From Pseudomonadota bacterium (GTDB taxonomy: Bacteria; Pseudomonadota; Alphaproteobacteria; Caulobacterales; Caulobacteraceae), in contig JAEYWU010000143.1 in the NCBI GenBank assembly GCA_023428785.1, positions 1-9,392 on the forward strand: a stretch of DNA of 9,392 nucleotides. The letters are read 5' to 3'. Of the stretch, positions 1 to 6,059 are shown piece after piece. Position 1 is the stretch's first letter; each line of letters opens with the position of its first letter. Under the pieces are notes generated by a model. It had not been told where the DNA came from and ran no database searches. It worked only from the letters and a program-made list of their open reading frames with translations. Position numbers and translations under genes: made by a program.

Positions 1-58
1 GGCGCCCCCGCCTAAACGACGCCCCTCGCCGCGACGCACTGCTTCGCGGCCGGGAAAC

Positions 59-132
59 GCGGGTGTAGCTCAGTTGGTTAGAGTGCCGGCCTGTCACGCC
101 GGAGGTCGCGGGTTCGAGCCCCGTCACTCGCG
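59..132 (+). tRNA. tRNA-Asp (anticodon GTC)
   Basis: The full cloverleaf can be folded by eye. The acceptor stem pairs 59-65 with 125-131 (one G-T wobble). The anticodon stem pairs 86-90 with 98-102 around a 7-base loop whose centre, 93-95, is GTC, which reads aspartate codons. The T stem pairs 108-112 with 120-124 around TTCGAGC. The discriminator base at 132 is G, as expected for tRNA-Asp. The next bases are CCC, so the terminal CCA is not fully encoded and must be completed after transcription. Some annotation programs would extend the gene to 135. No clear promoter is visible in the 58 bases before it, and no T-rich terminator follows; a short hairpin (136-141 with 146-151) lies just downstream. 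Confidence 0.97.
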
Positions 133-310
133 CCCCTTCCCAGATGGGAGGTGGCGCTCCGCATCCCCCCTCCTCTATTCGTCCACAGAAGTATCGCCTG
201 ATCACGGCGAAGCTGTGTGAAGCCTCCGTAACACCGGTCTTCGTCGCTTGACGGCGAAGGTGACCGCCCGCAGTCTCGACTTATGGTTAACGGCTGACCG
301 GGTGCTTGTA

Positions 311-1789
311 ATGTTGACGGACCGCGGAAGGACTGGAGGCCGTTCGGGGCGCGGGCCGTGGCGCTGGGCCCTCGCCGCCGGCGCCGTCGCTGGAATCGCG
401 GCCCTCACCATCACCAGTTGCAATGGCGGATGGCGACCGCCCTCGCCCGGAGCGGGCGCCGACGAGGCCTGCCCGCGCCCGCCCGCGCTCTACAACGCCG
501 GCGGCGAGTTCGGTGACCAGGAGCGCCAGATTCGTCACCTGCGACGGCTGGCCTTCCAGGGCGACTTCTTCGCCCAGTTGGAGCTCGGCTCCCGCTACGC
601 CGCCCAGCGCACCACCGACGACAATATCCACGACCCGATCGAATCGGCCGTCTGGTACGGCATGGCCCTGGCCAACTCCGGGGGATTCGCGCCCGTGAAC
701 GGCGAGGTTCGCGAAGGATTCCTTTCCGACTGGCGGCCTCTTTCCACCTATGACGACTGTCGCGCCTTTGAACGGCGGCGGGCCTATCGCCAGCTCAACG
801 ATGGCCTCGCCCGGTTGTCGAACGATGAGCGCGCCGACGTGCGAGACCGCATGATCTACCTGCTGTCGACCCAGGGCTCGCAGGGCTATCGCACGCTGGC
901 GCGCCTGCACGACGCCGCCTACGGCCCCTACGGAGAGCCATCCGACAACGCCCAGGCGCGCGAGGCTCAGCGGGGCGGTCGGCGAGGCGGACGCCGATGG
1001 CATGGTCTCTACGCCGCCAGCAGCCTGTTCCCGCGCAACGACGTTGACGCTTACCTCTATAACTATCTGGCTACCCAGACCGGCGACGTGACGGCCTACG
1101 TCATGCTGCAGGACTTTGAGCAGTCCAGTCAGCACCGTGAAGGCTACAGTGAGTTCGTCGAGAGCAAGGCCCGGAGATGGATCGCGCCGTTCGAGTTCTA
1201 TCCCGGCGACGAACCGTCATCCGGCGTGCCCCATTCCGACGAGAGCCTGCCGCAGGGTGAGGCCGGCGAAACGGCCCTTCGCCGCATTCACGATCTCCCC
1301 TTCATCCATGTTGGGCGGGCGCTGCATTATCTGAACGTCACCACCGGCACGCCAACGAGCGAGCGCGGCATGGCGGATCGAGACATTGAGACCCTAGAAG
1401 CCATGCTGGGCCACCCGATGGAGGGCGACATGTCGGACCTGGAGCGTGTGCGCGCGATCCAGATGGCCGCCGAGCGCGGCTCACCCGACGCCCAGCTCGT
1501 ACTGGCTGTTATGTATTCGGAGGGCATCGGCGTCCCGACCAACTACGCCCGGTCGTTCCACTGGTTCGAGGAGGCCGCGCGCCAGGGATCGCCCGAAGCC
1601 AACTTCGCCCTGTCGACCTACTTCGCCCTCGGCGTCCAGGGCGTCGCGGACCAGGACAAGGCCCAGGCCGTCGTCCTTCGGCTCGAATCCGCGCTGGTCG
1701 GGTTCCGTCCGACGATTTCACGCCTTCAGGCCGTCCTGGCTCAGGTTTCCCGCAATCCGCATTCCCCCCGCCATCCGCGTTCCCGATGA
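311..1789 (+). CDS. Sel1-repeat (TPR-like) lipoprotein
   Basis: Predicted 492-residue envelope lipoprotein. From the ATG at 311 there is an Arg-rich n-region, a hydrophobic stretch at about residues 19-34 and a lipobox-like ITSC with Cys37, the likely lipidation site. Sel1-like alpha/alpha repeats are visible at about 83-124 (QLELGSRYAA...AVWYGMALA) and, most clearly, at 390-459 (GSPDAQLVLAVMYSEGIGVP, then SFHWFEEAARQGSPEANFAL). Sel1 repeats mediate protein-protein contacts, often in envelope or signalling complexes; the partner is unknown. The frame stays open upstream to a TTG at 248, with a GTG at 302. I prefer 311 because it places the signal peptide at the N terminus, although no start has a strong ribosome binding site. 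The segment 968-1009 encodes an odd Gly/Arg-rich stretch that looks like a compensated frameshift. The stop overlaps the Shine-Dalgarno sequence of the next gene, so the two are probably cotranscribed. Confidence 0.85.
   Translation: MLTDRGRTGGRSGRGPWRWALAAGAVAGIAALTITSCNGGWRPPSPGAGADEACPRPPALYNAGGEFGDQERQIRHLRRLAFQGDFFAQLELGSRYAAQRTTDDNIHDPIESAVWYGMALANSGGFAPVNGEVREGFLSDWRPLSTYDDCRAFERRRAYRQLNDGLARLSNDERADVRDRMIYLLSTQGSQGYRTLARLHDAAYGPYGEPSDNAQAREAQRGGRRGGRRWHGLYAASSLFPRNDVDAYLYNYLATQTGDVTAYVMLQDFEQSSQHREGYSEFVESKARRWIAPFEFYPGDEPSSGVPHSDESLPQGEAGETALRRIHDLPFIHVGRALHYLNVTTGTPTSERGMADRDIETLEAMLGHPMEGDMSDLERVRAIQMAAERGSPDAQLVLAVMYSEGIGVPTNYARSFHWFEEAARQGSPEANFALSTYFALGVQGVADQDKAQAVVLRLESALVGFRPTISRLQAVLAQVSRNPHSPRHPRSR
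1749..1784 (+). repeat. Imperfect 18-bp tandem duplication
   Basis: Two adjacent 18-base units (1749-1766 and 1767-1784) match at 16 of 18 positions: CCCGCAATCCGCATTCCC and CCCGCCATCCGCGTTCCC. They make up almost the entire C-terminal tail of the Sel1 lipoprotein, a basic Pro/Arg/His-rich tail after the last helical repeat, and end just before its final Arg codon and stop. The length is a multiple of three, so the duplication keeps the frame. Confidence 0.75.
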
Positions 1790-1800
1790 GAGGTCGTCCC

Positions 1801-3270
1801 ATGCCCCCGCGCCTGCCCCAGCCCCGCGTCGGCCTGATCTCCGCCCTCGGCGGCGCCGTTATCGTCGCGGCCGTCTTCCTTCTGACGCTCGGCGAGGCGA
1901 CGCGCGCGGAGGCCCAGGCGGCCAAGATCGAGAGCCAGACGCGTCCGGACTTCGGCCTGCTGCTCAGCCCCCCGCCGCGCAGCTCACGTCCTTACTCCTA
2001 CGGCCGGGACCGCCCCTTGCGCTGGAGAGACCACCACCCAGACTGGCGCGATGACGACGGCCACTGGCGCGGACGCCCGGACGATGTCGCGATGGTCGAC
2101 TGCGCAGCGCCGTCAGGCCCCTACGAATTGCAGCGCGCGGTGCGCCATCTGCGGCCCGGCGGCACGCTCATCCTGCGCGGGCGCGGCGCCGCGTGCACGA
2201 CCTGGCTGGATATCGACCGGTCCCTGACGATTATCGGCGACGCCGATGTCGACTACACAGGATCTGTCGCAACGGCGACGGCGGCGCTTCAGGCGCCGGT
2301 TGGCCAGCCTTGCATCACGGTCTCGCCCGGCGTGCGGCTAGAGATGCGCGACGTGATCCTGGAGTCGACCAATGGCGGCGATGCGCCCTGTATCGTCGGC
2401 TACGACGCCGAAATCATCATGCGCCGCACGGCCGTACGGTATACCGGCGACGGCCCGGCCATCTTCGCTGACGGAGGGGCGCTGGACATTCGCGACAGCG
2501 TCGTCGCCGCCAATACCATGGGGCCCGGGATCGCGGCCTTCGGCGGCGGCGTGACGGCGCATCGTGTCCGGGTCTCCGACGCCTCCCTCGGCCTTGAGCT
2601 TTCACCAGGCGCTGGACAGACGGTAGCTCTCTCCGAGGTCATTCTCCTCGCCGGGCGGCGCGCCGAGGGCTTTGGCCCTCGCGCGCTGGGCATACTGGTG
2701 CGGGCGGCGCGCAACACCAATCGCATCTCGGTCAGCAACTCGGTCATCTGCGGCTATGACGAGGGCGTCTCGATCGACGGGGCCTTTGTCGATGTGACCG
2801 ACAGCCTGATCTGCATGTCGCGCAAGGGAGCGGTCGTATACGCCGGCGACCTTTCCATCGAGCGCTCTTCCATCGGCGCAGAAGAATATGCGGTCGCCGT
2901 AAGCCAAGGCCGCGCGCGCGTTCTGGACAACCTGCTCTTCGGCCTTCGCAACCGATATACGGTGTTCATCAACGAGCCGGGCTCGTATCTGGAAGCCAGC
3001 GATAACCTACTGTACTCGCACGAGATCTGCACGCCGCAGCTGGTTCCTCGGCAAGGCCGGCGAGAACGTGGGCGTTACGACCGGCACGTCGACTCCGGAC
3101 ATGGCTGGACCTGCGCCTACGACTATGCGTCGTACGACTTCCATCAACGGGGTGAACGCCACATGGGCCGCGAGTTCTATGACTACGCGCCTGAGTGGGA
3201 TGGCTATGACGCCTATAGCCGCGGTGCGGGCTGGTATGACGAGTACGGGCGGTACGTGCCCGGAAACTGA
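1801..3270 (+). CDS. Secreted right-handed parallel beta-helix protein
   Basis: Predicted 489-residue exported protein. The ATG at 1801 is chosen over the in-frame ATG at 1786 (which would overlap the previous stop) because GAGAGG at 1788-1793 lies 7 bases before it. The N terminus is a signal peptide, with a hydrophobic core at about residues 11-31 and probable cleavage after an Ala-rich AEAQA. A Pro/Arg/Trp/Asp-rich linker follows (about 55-96). Residues 105-405 show short repeating beta strands (ITVSPGVRLEMRDVILES, GALDIRDSVVAAN, AFVDVTDSLICMS, DLSIERSSI) typical of pectin-lyase-like solenoids. Eight cysteines, an even number, fit a periplasmic or surface location with disulfides. I see no convincing set of lyase catalytic residues, so an enzymatic role is unproven; carbohydrate binding or a structural role is as likely. 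The tail is very rich in Tyr, Asp and Gly. It lies 11 bases after the Sel1 lipoprotein gene, suggesting a shared operon. Confidence 0.85.
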   Translation: MPPRLPQPRVGLISALGGAVIVAAVFLLTLGEATRAEAQAAKIESQTRPDFGLLLSPPPRSSRPYSYGRDRPLRWRDHHPDWRDDDGHWRGRPDDVAMVDCAAPSGPYELQRAVRHLRPGGTLILRGRGAACTTWLDIDRSLTIIGDADVDYTGSVATATAALQAPVGQPCITVSPGVRLEMRDVILESTNGGDAPCIVGYDAEIIMRRTAVRYTGDGPAIFADGGALDIRDSVVAANTMGPGIAAFGGGVTAHRVRVSDASLGLELSPGAGQTVALSEVILLAGRRAEGFGPRALGILVRAARNTNRISVSNSVICGYDEGVSIDGAFVDVTDSLICMSRKGAVVYAGDLSIERSSIGAEEYAVAVSQGRARVLDNLLFGLRNRYTVFINEPGSYLEASDNLLYSHEICTPQLVPRQGRRERGRYDRHVDSGHGWTCAYDYASYDFHQRGERHMGREFYDYAPEWDGYDAYSRGAGWYDEYGRYVPGN

Positions 3271-3273
3271 GCC

Positions 3274-3435
3274 CTACCGGCTTGCCGCATAGGCCTCGGT
3301 TTCGCCGGCCAGCCAGGATTCTGGTTCATGGTGGTCGTCCGGAGCGGGCAACAGGGCCGGTCCGGCTGGGCGTGGCCGCGCGCCGATCAGCGCGAGGCCG
3401 GCGCCGAGGGTCAGGAGTACAAGAAGGCTTCGCAT
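3274..3435 (-). CDS. Small exported hypothetical protein (53 aa)
   Basis: Unrecognised small protein. It starts at an ATG (complement of 3433-3435) with a well-placed GGAG about 7 bases upstream. Residues 1-18 (MRSLLVLLTLGAGLALIG) form a signal peptide or membrane anchor. A Pro/Ala-rich segment follows, then an acidic tail with a His pair (DDHHEPES). The frame is open further upstream, but the longer version would begin inside the glycosyltransferase gene and has no start site as good. It lies 56 bases downstream of the glycosyltransferase on the same strand, probably as the last gene of that cluster. Its stop is 3 bases from the stop of the convergent beta-helix gene, with no terminator between them. 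The function cannot be told; the ribosome binding site and the hydrophobic N terminus are the only support that it is real. Confidence 0.5.
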   Translation of the reverse strand: MRSLLVLLTLGAGLALIGARPRPAGPALLPAPDDHHEPESWLAGETEAYAASR

Positions 3436-3491
3436 GTCGGGCTCCGGTCGGGGGTCATGGCAGAACCCTCTGTTGCGCCCGGCGGTTCCGC

Positions 3492-4736
3492 CTAGTGGAG
3501 GGGTTTCGACGTCGCAGGCAGGGCGAAGGCTGAGACTCCGCTGGCTTCGGCATAGACGGTGCAAAGGTCCTCGAAGACCGCACCCCACGAGTAGCGCGAC
3601 ACAGCCCTCTCGCGCGCGGCCTGGCCGAGACGCTCCACATCGCGCTGGAACAGGGCGTCGATCGCCTCGGAGAAGTCACGCACCGCCAAGGTCGCCGACT
3701 TCTGGCCGACCGTGTCATCAACCGTCTCGGACACCCCGCCATGACTGGTGCAGACGACCGGAAGACCCGCCGCCATGGCCTCCAGGGCCACCAGGCCAAA
3801 TGGCTCTTTCTCATTGGCGTGGACGAAGGCGTCGGAACTGGCCAGCAGACGCGAGACCGCTCGCGTATCCTGCTGGAACGGCAAAGAGATCACCTGCCCG
3901 CCCTCGATCGGCAGGCCATCCGCCGCTCCAATCAGCAGCAGGCGGTAGGGCCGGCCCAGCTTCTGGACCGCCGAGATCATCACATCGACGTTCTTCTCCT
4001 TGGCGGCCCGGCCGGCGAAAACAAGCAGGCGCTCATCAGCACGCACGCCCAGCTCACGGCGCACAGCGTCGCGATCGGCATGGTCAGGGTGGAAAGCCTC
4101 GATATCGACGCCGAGAGGGCGCTCGACGATACGCTCGACCCCGGCCTCGCGCAGACGTCCAGCGATGAAATGGCTCGGCGCCACGACCCGGTCGAACTGA
4201 CCGAAAATTTCGCCCCAGCGCTTTTCGATCGGCTTGGCGGCCCACTGCCCCCAGTGAATCGAGGCCAGGTAGGCCGGATCCGAATGACAAAAGCCGATCA
4301 CCGGCACGCCAAGAGCTTGACCCGCCTCCAGCGCGGCGACGCCGGGTCCATAGGGATCTCCGGCCTCGATGATGGCGGGATTGAGGGACTGGAGCCAGGT
4401 CGCCCATTTCTTGCGCGACATCGGCCACCGATACCCGGCGCCGAAGGGCACCTTTGGCGCCGCGACCGTCACCAGCTTGTCTCCGCGCGCGCAGGTCTTC
4501 TTGCCAGGAACGAGGAGAGCGTGACGCACGCCCGGCCTGTTGTCGTCCAGCCAGTCCGACTTGGATCTCAGGTAGCGCTTCACGCCGCCGGAGACCGGAG
4601 CGTACTGCATGGTGGTGTCGACGAGCCTGGGGCGGCGATCCTCGCCGTAGCGATCAAGCCGGCGAAGGGTGTCGGCGATCTTCTCCTCCAAAGAGAAGAC
4701 CCACTTCTGCTCCTGTTCCCAGGCGTCCATGACCAT
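3492..4736 (-). CDS. GT4-family (GT-B fold) glycosyltransferase
   Basis: Predicted 414-residue cytoplasmic or membrane-associated retaining glycosyltransferase that moves a sugar from a nucleotide-sugar donor to an unidentified acceptor, perhaps a lipid or envelope glycan. The N-terminal acceptor domain contains the glycine-rich SGGVKRYL loop (about 49-56) and FCHSDP (149-154). The C-terminal donor domain begins with LLVFAGRAAKEKN (about 237-249), where the Arg and Lys normally contact the donor diphosphate. It carries the EX7E motif in EKEPFGLVALEAMAAGLPVV, with Glu311 and Glu319. Length is typical for the family. The ATG at 4736 is preferred over a TTG at 4754; an AGGA lies about 11 bases upstream, which is rather far. 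The 35 residues before the first beta strand (RPRLVDTTM) are longer than usual. There is no signal peptide. It follows the ribbon-helix-helix gene by 88 bases, so it may be cotranscribed with it or have its own promoter. Confidence 0.92.
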   Translation of the reverse strand: MVMDAWEQEQKWVFSLEEKIADTLRRLDRYGEDRRPRLVDTTMQYAPVSGGVKRYLRSKSDWLDDNRPGVRHALLVPGKKTCARGDKLVTVAAPKVPFGAGYRWPMSRKKWATWLQSLNPAIIEAGDPYGPGVAALEAGQALGVPVIGFCHSDPAYLASIHWGQWAAKPIEKRWGEIFGQFDRVVAPSHFIAGRLREAGVERIVERPLGVDIEAFHPDHADRDAVRRELGVRADERLLVFAGRAAKEKNVDVMISAVQKLGRPYRLLLIGAADGLPIEGGQVISLPFQQDTRAVSRLLASSDAFVHANEKEPFGLVALEAMAAGLPVVCTSHGGVSETVDDTVGQKSATLAVRDFSEAIDALFQRDVERLGQAARERAVSRYSWGAVFEDLCTVYAEASGVSAFALPATSKPLH

Positions 4737-4824
4737 GGCGCGGCGTATCCTCAAGCTGTTGTCCGCCCGCCTAACGCACGACCAGCCCGGTCGGATGCGT
4801 CGGTTAACGGCTCAGCTTGCAGAT

Positions 4825-4995
4825 TCAGCTATCGCGCTTGGCTCTGGTGTTCAATGCCTCTCGGACGAGGCACTCGATCTGGGCGTTGACGCTACGGAGT
4901 TCGGCGGCCGCGAGCTTCTCGACGGCCGCCATCACCTGCGGATTGATCCGCAACAGAAACGCCTTGCGGGCAGAGGCTTTGGGGCGCTCGGCCAT
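4825..4995 (-). CDS. Small ribbon-helix-helix (Arc/MetJ-like) DNA-binding protein
   Basis: This 56-residue protein begins MAERPKASARKAFLLRINPQ. Residues 11-19 (KAFLLRINP) form the DNA-contacting beta strand, 20-32 (QVMAAVEKLAAAE) helix 1, and 34-48 (RSVNAQIECLVREAL) helix 2 with the typical RS-N-QIE turn. This is the complete Arc-type fold, which binds palindromic DNA as a dimer of dimers. Similar small proteins are often named HicB-type antitoxin, but no toxin gene is beside it, so that name would mislead. Its ATG starts 2 bases after the stop of the SPFH gene and has no separate strong ribosome binding site, which implies translational coupling. The likely job is to regulate its own operon through the palindrome at 5894-5911; this is an inference. 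The gene is easily missed because of its size. Confidence 0.85.
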   Translation of the reverse strand: MAERPKASARKAFLLRINPQVMAAVEKLAAAELRSVNAQIECLVREALNTRAKRDS

Positions 4996-4997
4996 GC

Positions 4998-5873
4998 CTA
5001 GCCGTACAGGGTGCCGGTGTTGACCACGGGCTGGGCCTCGCGGTCAGCGCACAGGACGACAAGGAGGTTGGAGACCATCGCGGCCTTTCTCTCTTCGTCC
5101 AGATCGACCACGCCCCGCTCGCTGAGTTGATCCAGCGCCGTTTCGACCATGCCGACCGCGCCCTGCACGATCAGGCGGCGGGCGGCCAGGACGGCCTCGG
5201 CCTGCTGGCGCTTGAGCATGGCGCTGGCAATCTCGGAGGCATAGGCCAGGTGGGCCAGCCGCGCCTCGTCGATGATCACGCCCGCGACCTTGACCCGCTG
5301 TTGGAGCTCCTCGCGCAGCTTGTCGGCGACCAGCTCGGCGTCGGCCCGCAGGGTCGGTTCATGCTCCTCGCCGTGGTCGTAGGCGTAGTGCGAGGTGATG
5401 TCGCGCAGCGCCGTGTCGATCTGGATATTCACGAAAGCGGCGAAGTCCTCGACATCGAACAGCGCCTGGGCCGAATCATTCACGCGCCAGACCACATTGG
5501 CCGCAATCTCGATCGGGTTGCCGCGGTTGTCGTTCACCTTGAGCTTGTCGGAGGTGACGTTGCGTACCCGCATCGACACCTTCTTGCGGCTGTACCAGGG
5601 GATCACCCAACGCAGGCCGGGCGTCCGGTCGGTGCCGCGATAGTCGCCGAACAGCAGGATCGCCGTCGCCTCGTTGGGCTGCAGAGAATAAAGGCCGCAG
5701 ACCAGAAACAGCCCGACCAGTACGGCGAGACCACCGCCAACATAGCCGGCGGCCGTGTCGGTCGGCATCACCAGGCCACCCCCGATCATCAGGGCCAGGG
5801 AGAGAAGCAGCATCAGCACGCCATTCGACGTCCGTGCGACCCGTTCCTGGGAAGAAGAAATCTGAGCGTTCAT
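4998..5873 (-). CDS. SPFH/band-7 (slipin/prohibitin-like) membrane protein
   Basis: Predicted 291-residue inner-membrane protein. Two hydrophobic segments (about residues 18-36 and 43-63) form an N-terminal hairpin, followed directly by an SPFH domain at about 64-235: GLRWVIPWYSRKKVSMRVRN, then NPIEIAANVVWRVND, DTALRDITSHYAYD, and a helical part (RLAHLAYASEIASAMLKRQQAEAVLAARR). SPFH proteins assemble into large rings or cages that organise membrane microdomains and often hold proteases or other membrane enzymes. The usual NfeD or protease partner is not present in this window. The start is well supported: GGAGGG (complement of 5879-5884) lies 5 bases before the ATG. The gene leads the minus-strand cluster, runs directly into the ribbon-helix-helix gene, and is preceded by a promoter-like sequence overlapping a perfect palindrome. 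Confidence 0.93.
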   Translation of the reverse strand: MNAQISSSQERVARTSNGVLMLLLSLALMIGGGLVMPTDTAAGYVGGGLAVLVGLFLVCGLYSLQPNEATAILLFGDYRGTDRTPGLRWVIPWYSRKKVSMRVRNVTSDKLKVNDNRGNPIEIAANVVWRVNDSAQALFDVEDFAAFVNIQIDTALRDITSHYAYDHGEEHEPTLRADAELVADKLREELQQRVKVAGVIIDEARLAHLAYASEIASAMLKRQQAEAVLAARRLIVQGAVGMVETALDQLSERGVVDLDEERKAAMVSNLLVVLCADREAQPVVNTGTLYG

Positions 5874-5893
5874 CGCAGCCCTCCATTCGATGT

Positions 5894-5911
5894 CAAAGTG
5901 ATATCACTTTG
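5894..5911. promoter_or_regulatory. Perfect 18-bp palindrome, candidate operator
   Basis: CAAAGTGATATCACTTTG is an uninterrupted perfect palindrome centred between 5902 and 5903. It is AT-rich against a GC-rich background. It lies 20 bases upstream of the SPFH start codon and covers the proposed -10 box of that gene, which is the position expected for a repressor site. The ribbon-helix-helix protein encoded as the second gene of the operon is the natural candidate to bind it, because proteins of that fold recognise short palindromes in their own promoters. Binding is inferred. Confidence 0.7.
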
Positions 5912-5926
5912 CTACCGATGCAGCAA
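5898..5926 (-). promoter_or_regulatory. Candidate promoter of the SPFH operon
   Basis: On the minus strand a TTGCTG (complement of 5921-5926) is separated by exactly 17 bases from TATCAC (complement of 5898-5903). These fit the sigma-70 -35 and -10 consensus only moderately (3 of 6 and 4 of 6). Transcription would begin near 5891, leaving a short leader that carries the GGAGGG ribosome binding site. The good spacing and the overlap with the palindrome make it plausible; the weak hexamers keep confidence modest. Confidence 0.4.
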
Positions 5927-5973
5927 TGCCATTGCCGCCGATGGGCGCAACCGGGTAAGTTCGCCTTGCATTC

Positions 5974-5998
5974 GCCCCAAAAAGAAGAAACTTGGGGC
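5974..5998 (+). other. Stem-loop upstream of the autotransporter
   Basis: GCCCCAA (5974-5980) pairs perfectly with TTGGGGC (5992-5998), enclosing an 11-base purine-rich loop (AAAGAAGAAAC). There is no T-run after it on the plus strand, so it is not a standard terminator. If transcription of the autotransporter starts upstream, this is the first element of its leader RNA. Confidence 0.45.
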
Positions 5999-5999
5999 C

Positions 6000-6038
6000 T
6001 TCGCGCCGCCCTCCCTTGGGCGGCCATTTGTGCGCGAA
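6000..6038 (+). other. Extended leader hairpin before the autotransporter
   Basis: TTCGCG (6000-6005) pairs with CGCGAA (6033-6038). Directly inside, CCGCCC (6006-6011) pairs with GGGCGG (6018-6023), leaving a TCCCTT loop and a 9-base bulge on the 3' side. The structure ends 8 bases before the AGGGG ribosome binding site (6046-6050) of the autotransporter gene. It lacks a T-tract, so a role in the leader RNA is more likely than termination. It could also be a chance product of high GC. Confidence 0.4.
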
Positions 6039-6059
6039 CAGTCGTAGGGGTCAGTCTTG

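Noticed and set aside
136..151. Possible terminator after the tRNA
   Set aside because: The stem is only 6 bp with a wobble pair and has no T-run after it.
248..281. TTGACG at 248 as a -35 box for the Sel1 gene
   Set aside because: No acceptable -10 hexamer lies 16-18 bases downstream; the best AT-rich stretch is about 27 bases away.
287..1135. Minus-strand open frame of 282 codons opposite the Sel1 gene
   Set aside because: The Sel1 motifs and lipobox support the plus strand; the opposite frame has no start signal or domain.
3741..4889. Long plus-strand open frame (382 codons) opposite the glycosyltransferase
   Set aside because: It is antisense to a gene with clear GT4 motifs, has no recognisable domain, and reflects the high GC content that keeps opposite frames open.
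4825..4995. Toxin-antitoxin pair suggested by the HicB-like small protein
   Set aside because: No toxin-like gene lies beside it; the neighbours are the SPFH gene and a glycosyltransferase, so a regulator of the SPFH operon fits better.
5127..6047. Plus-strand open frame of 306 codons opposite the SPFH gene
   Set aside because: It mirrors the SPFH coding sequence, shows no domain and runs through the intergenic promoter and hairpins.
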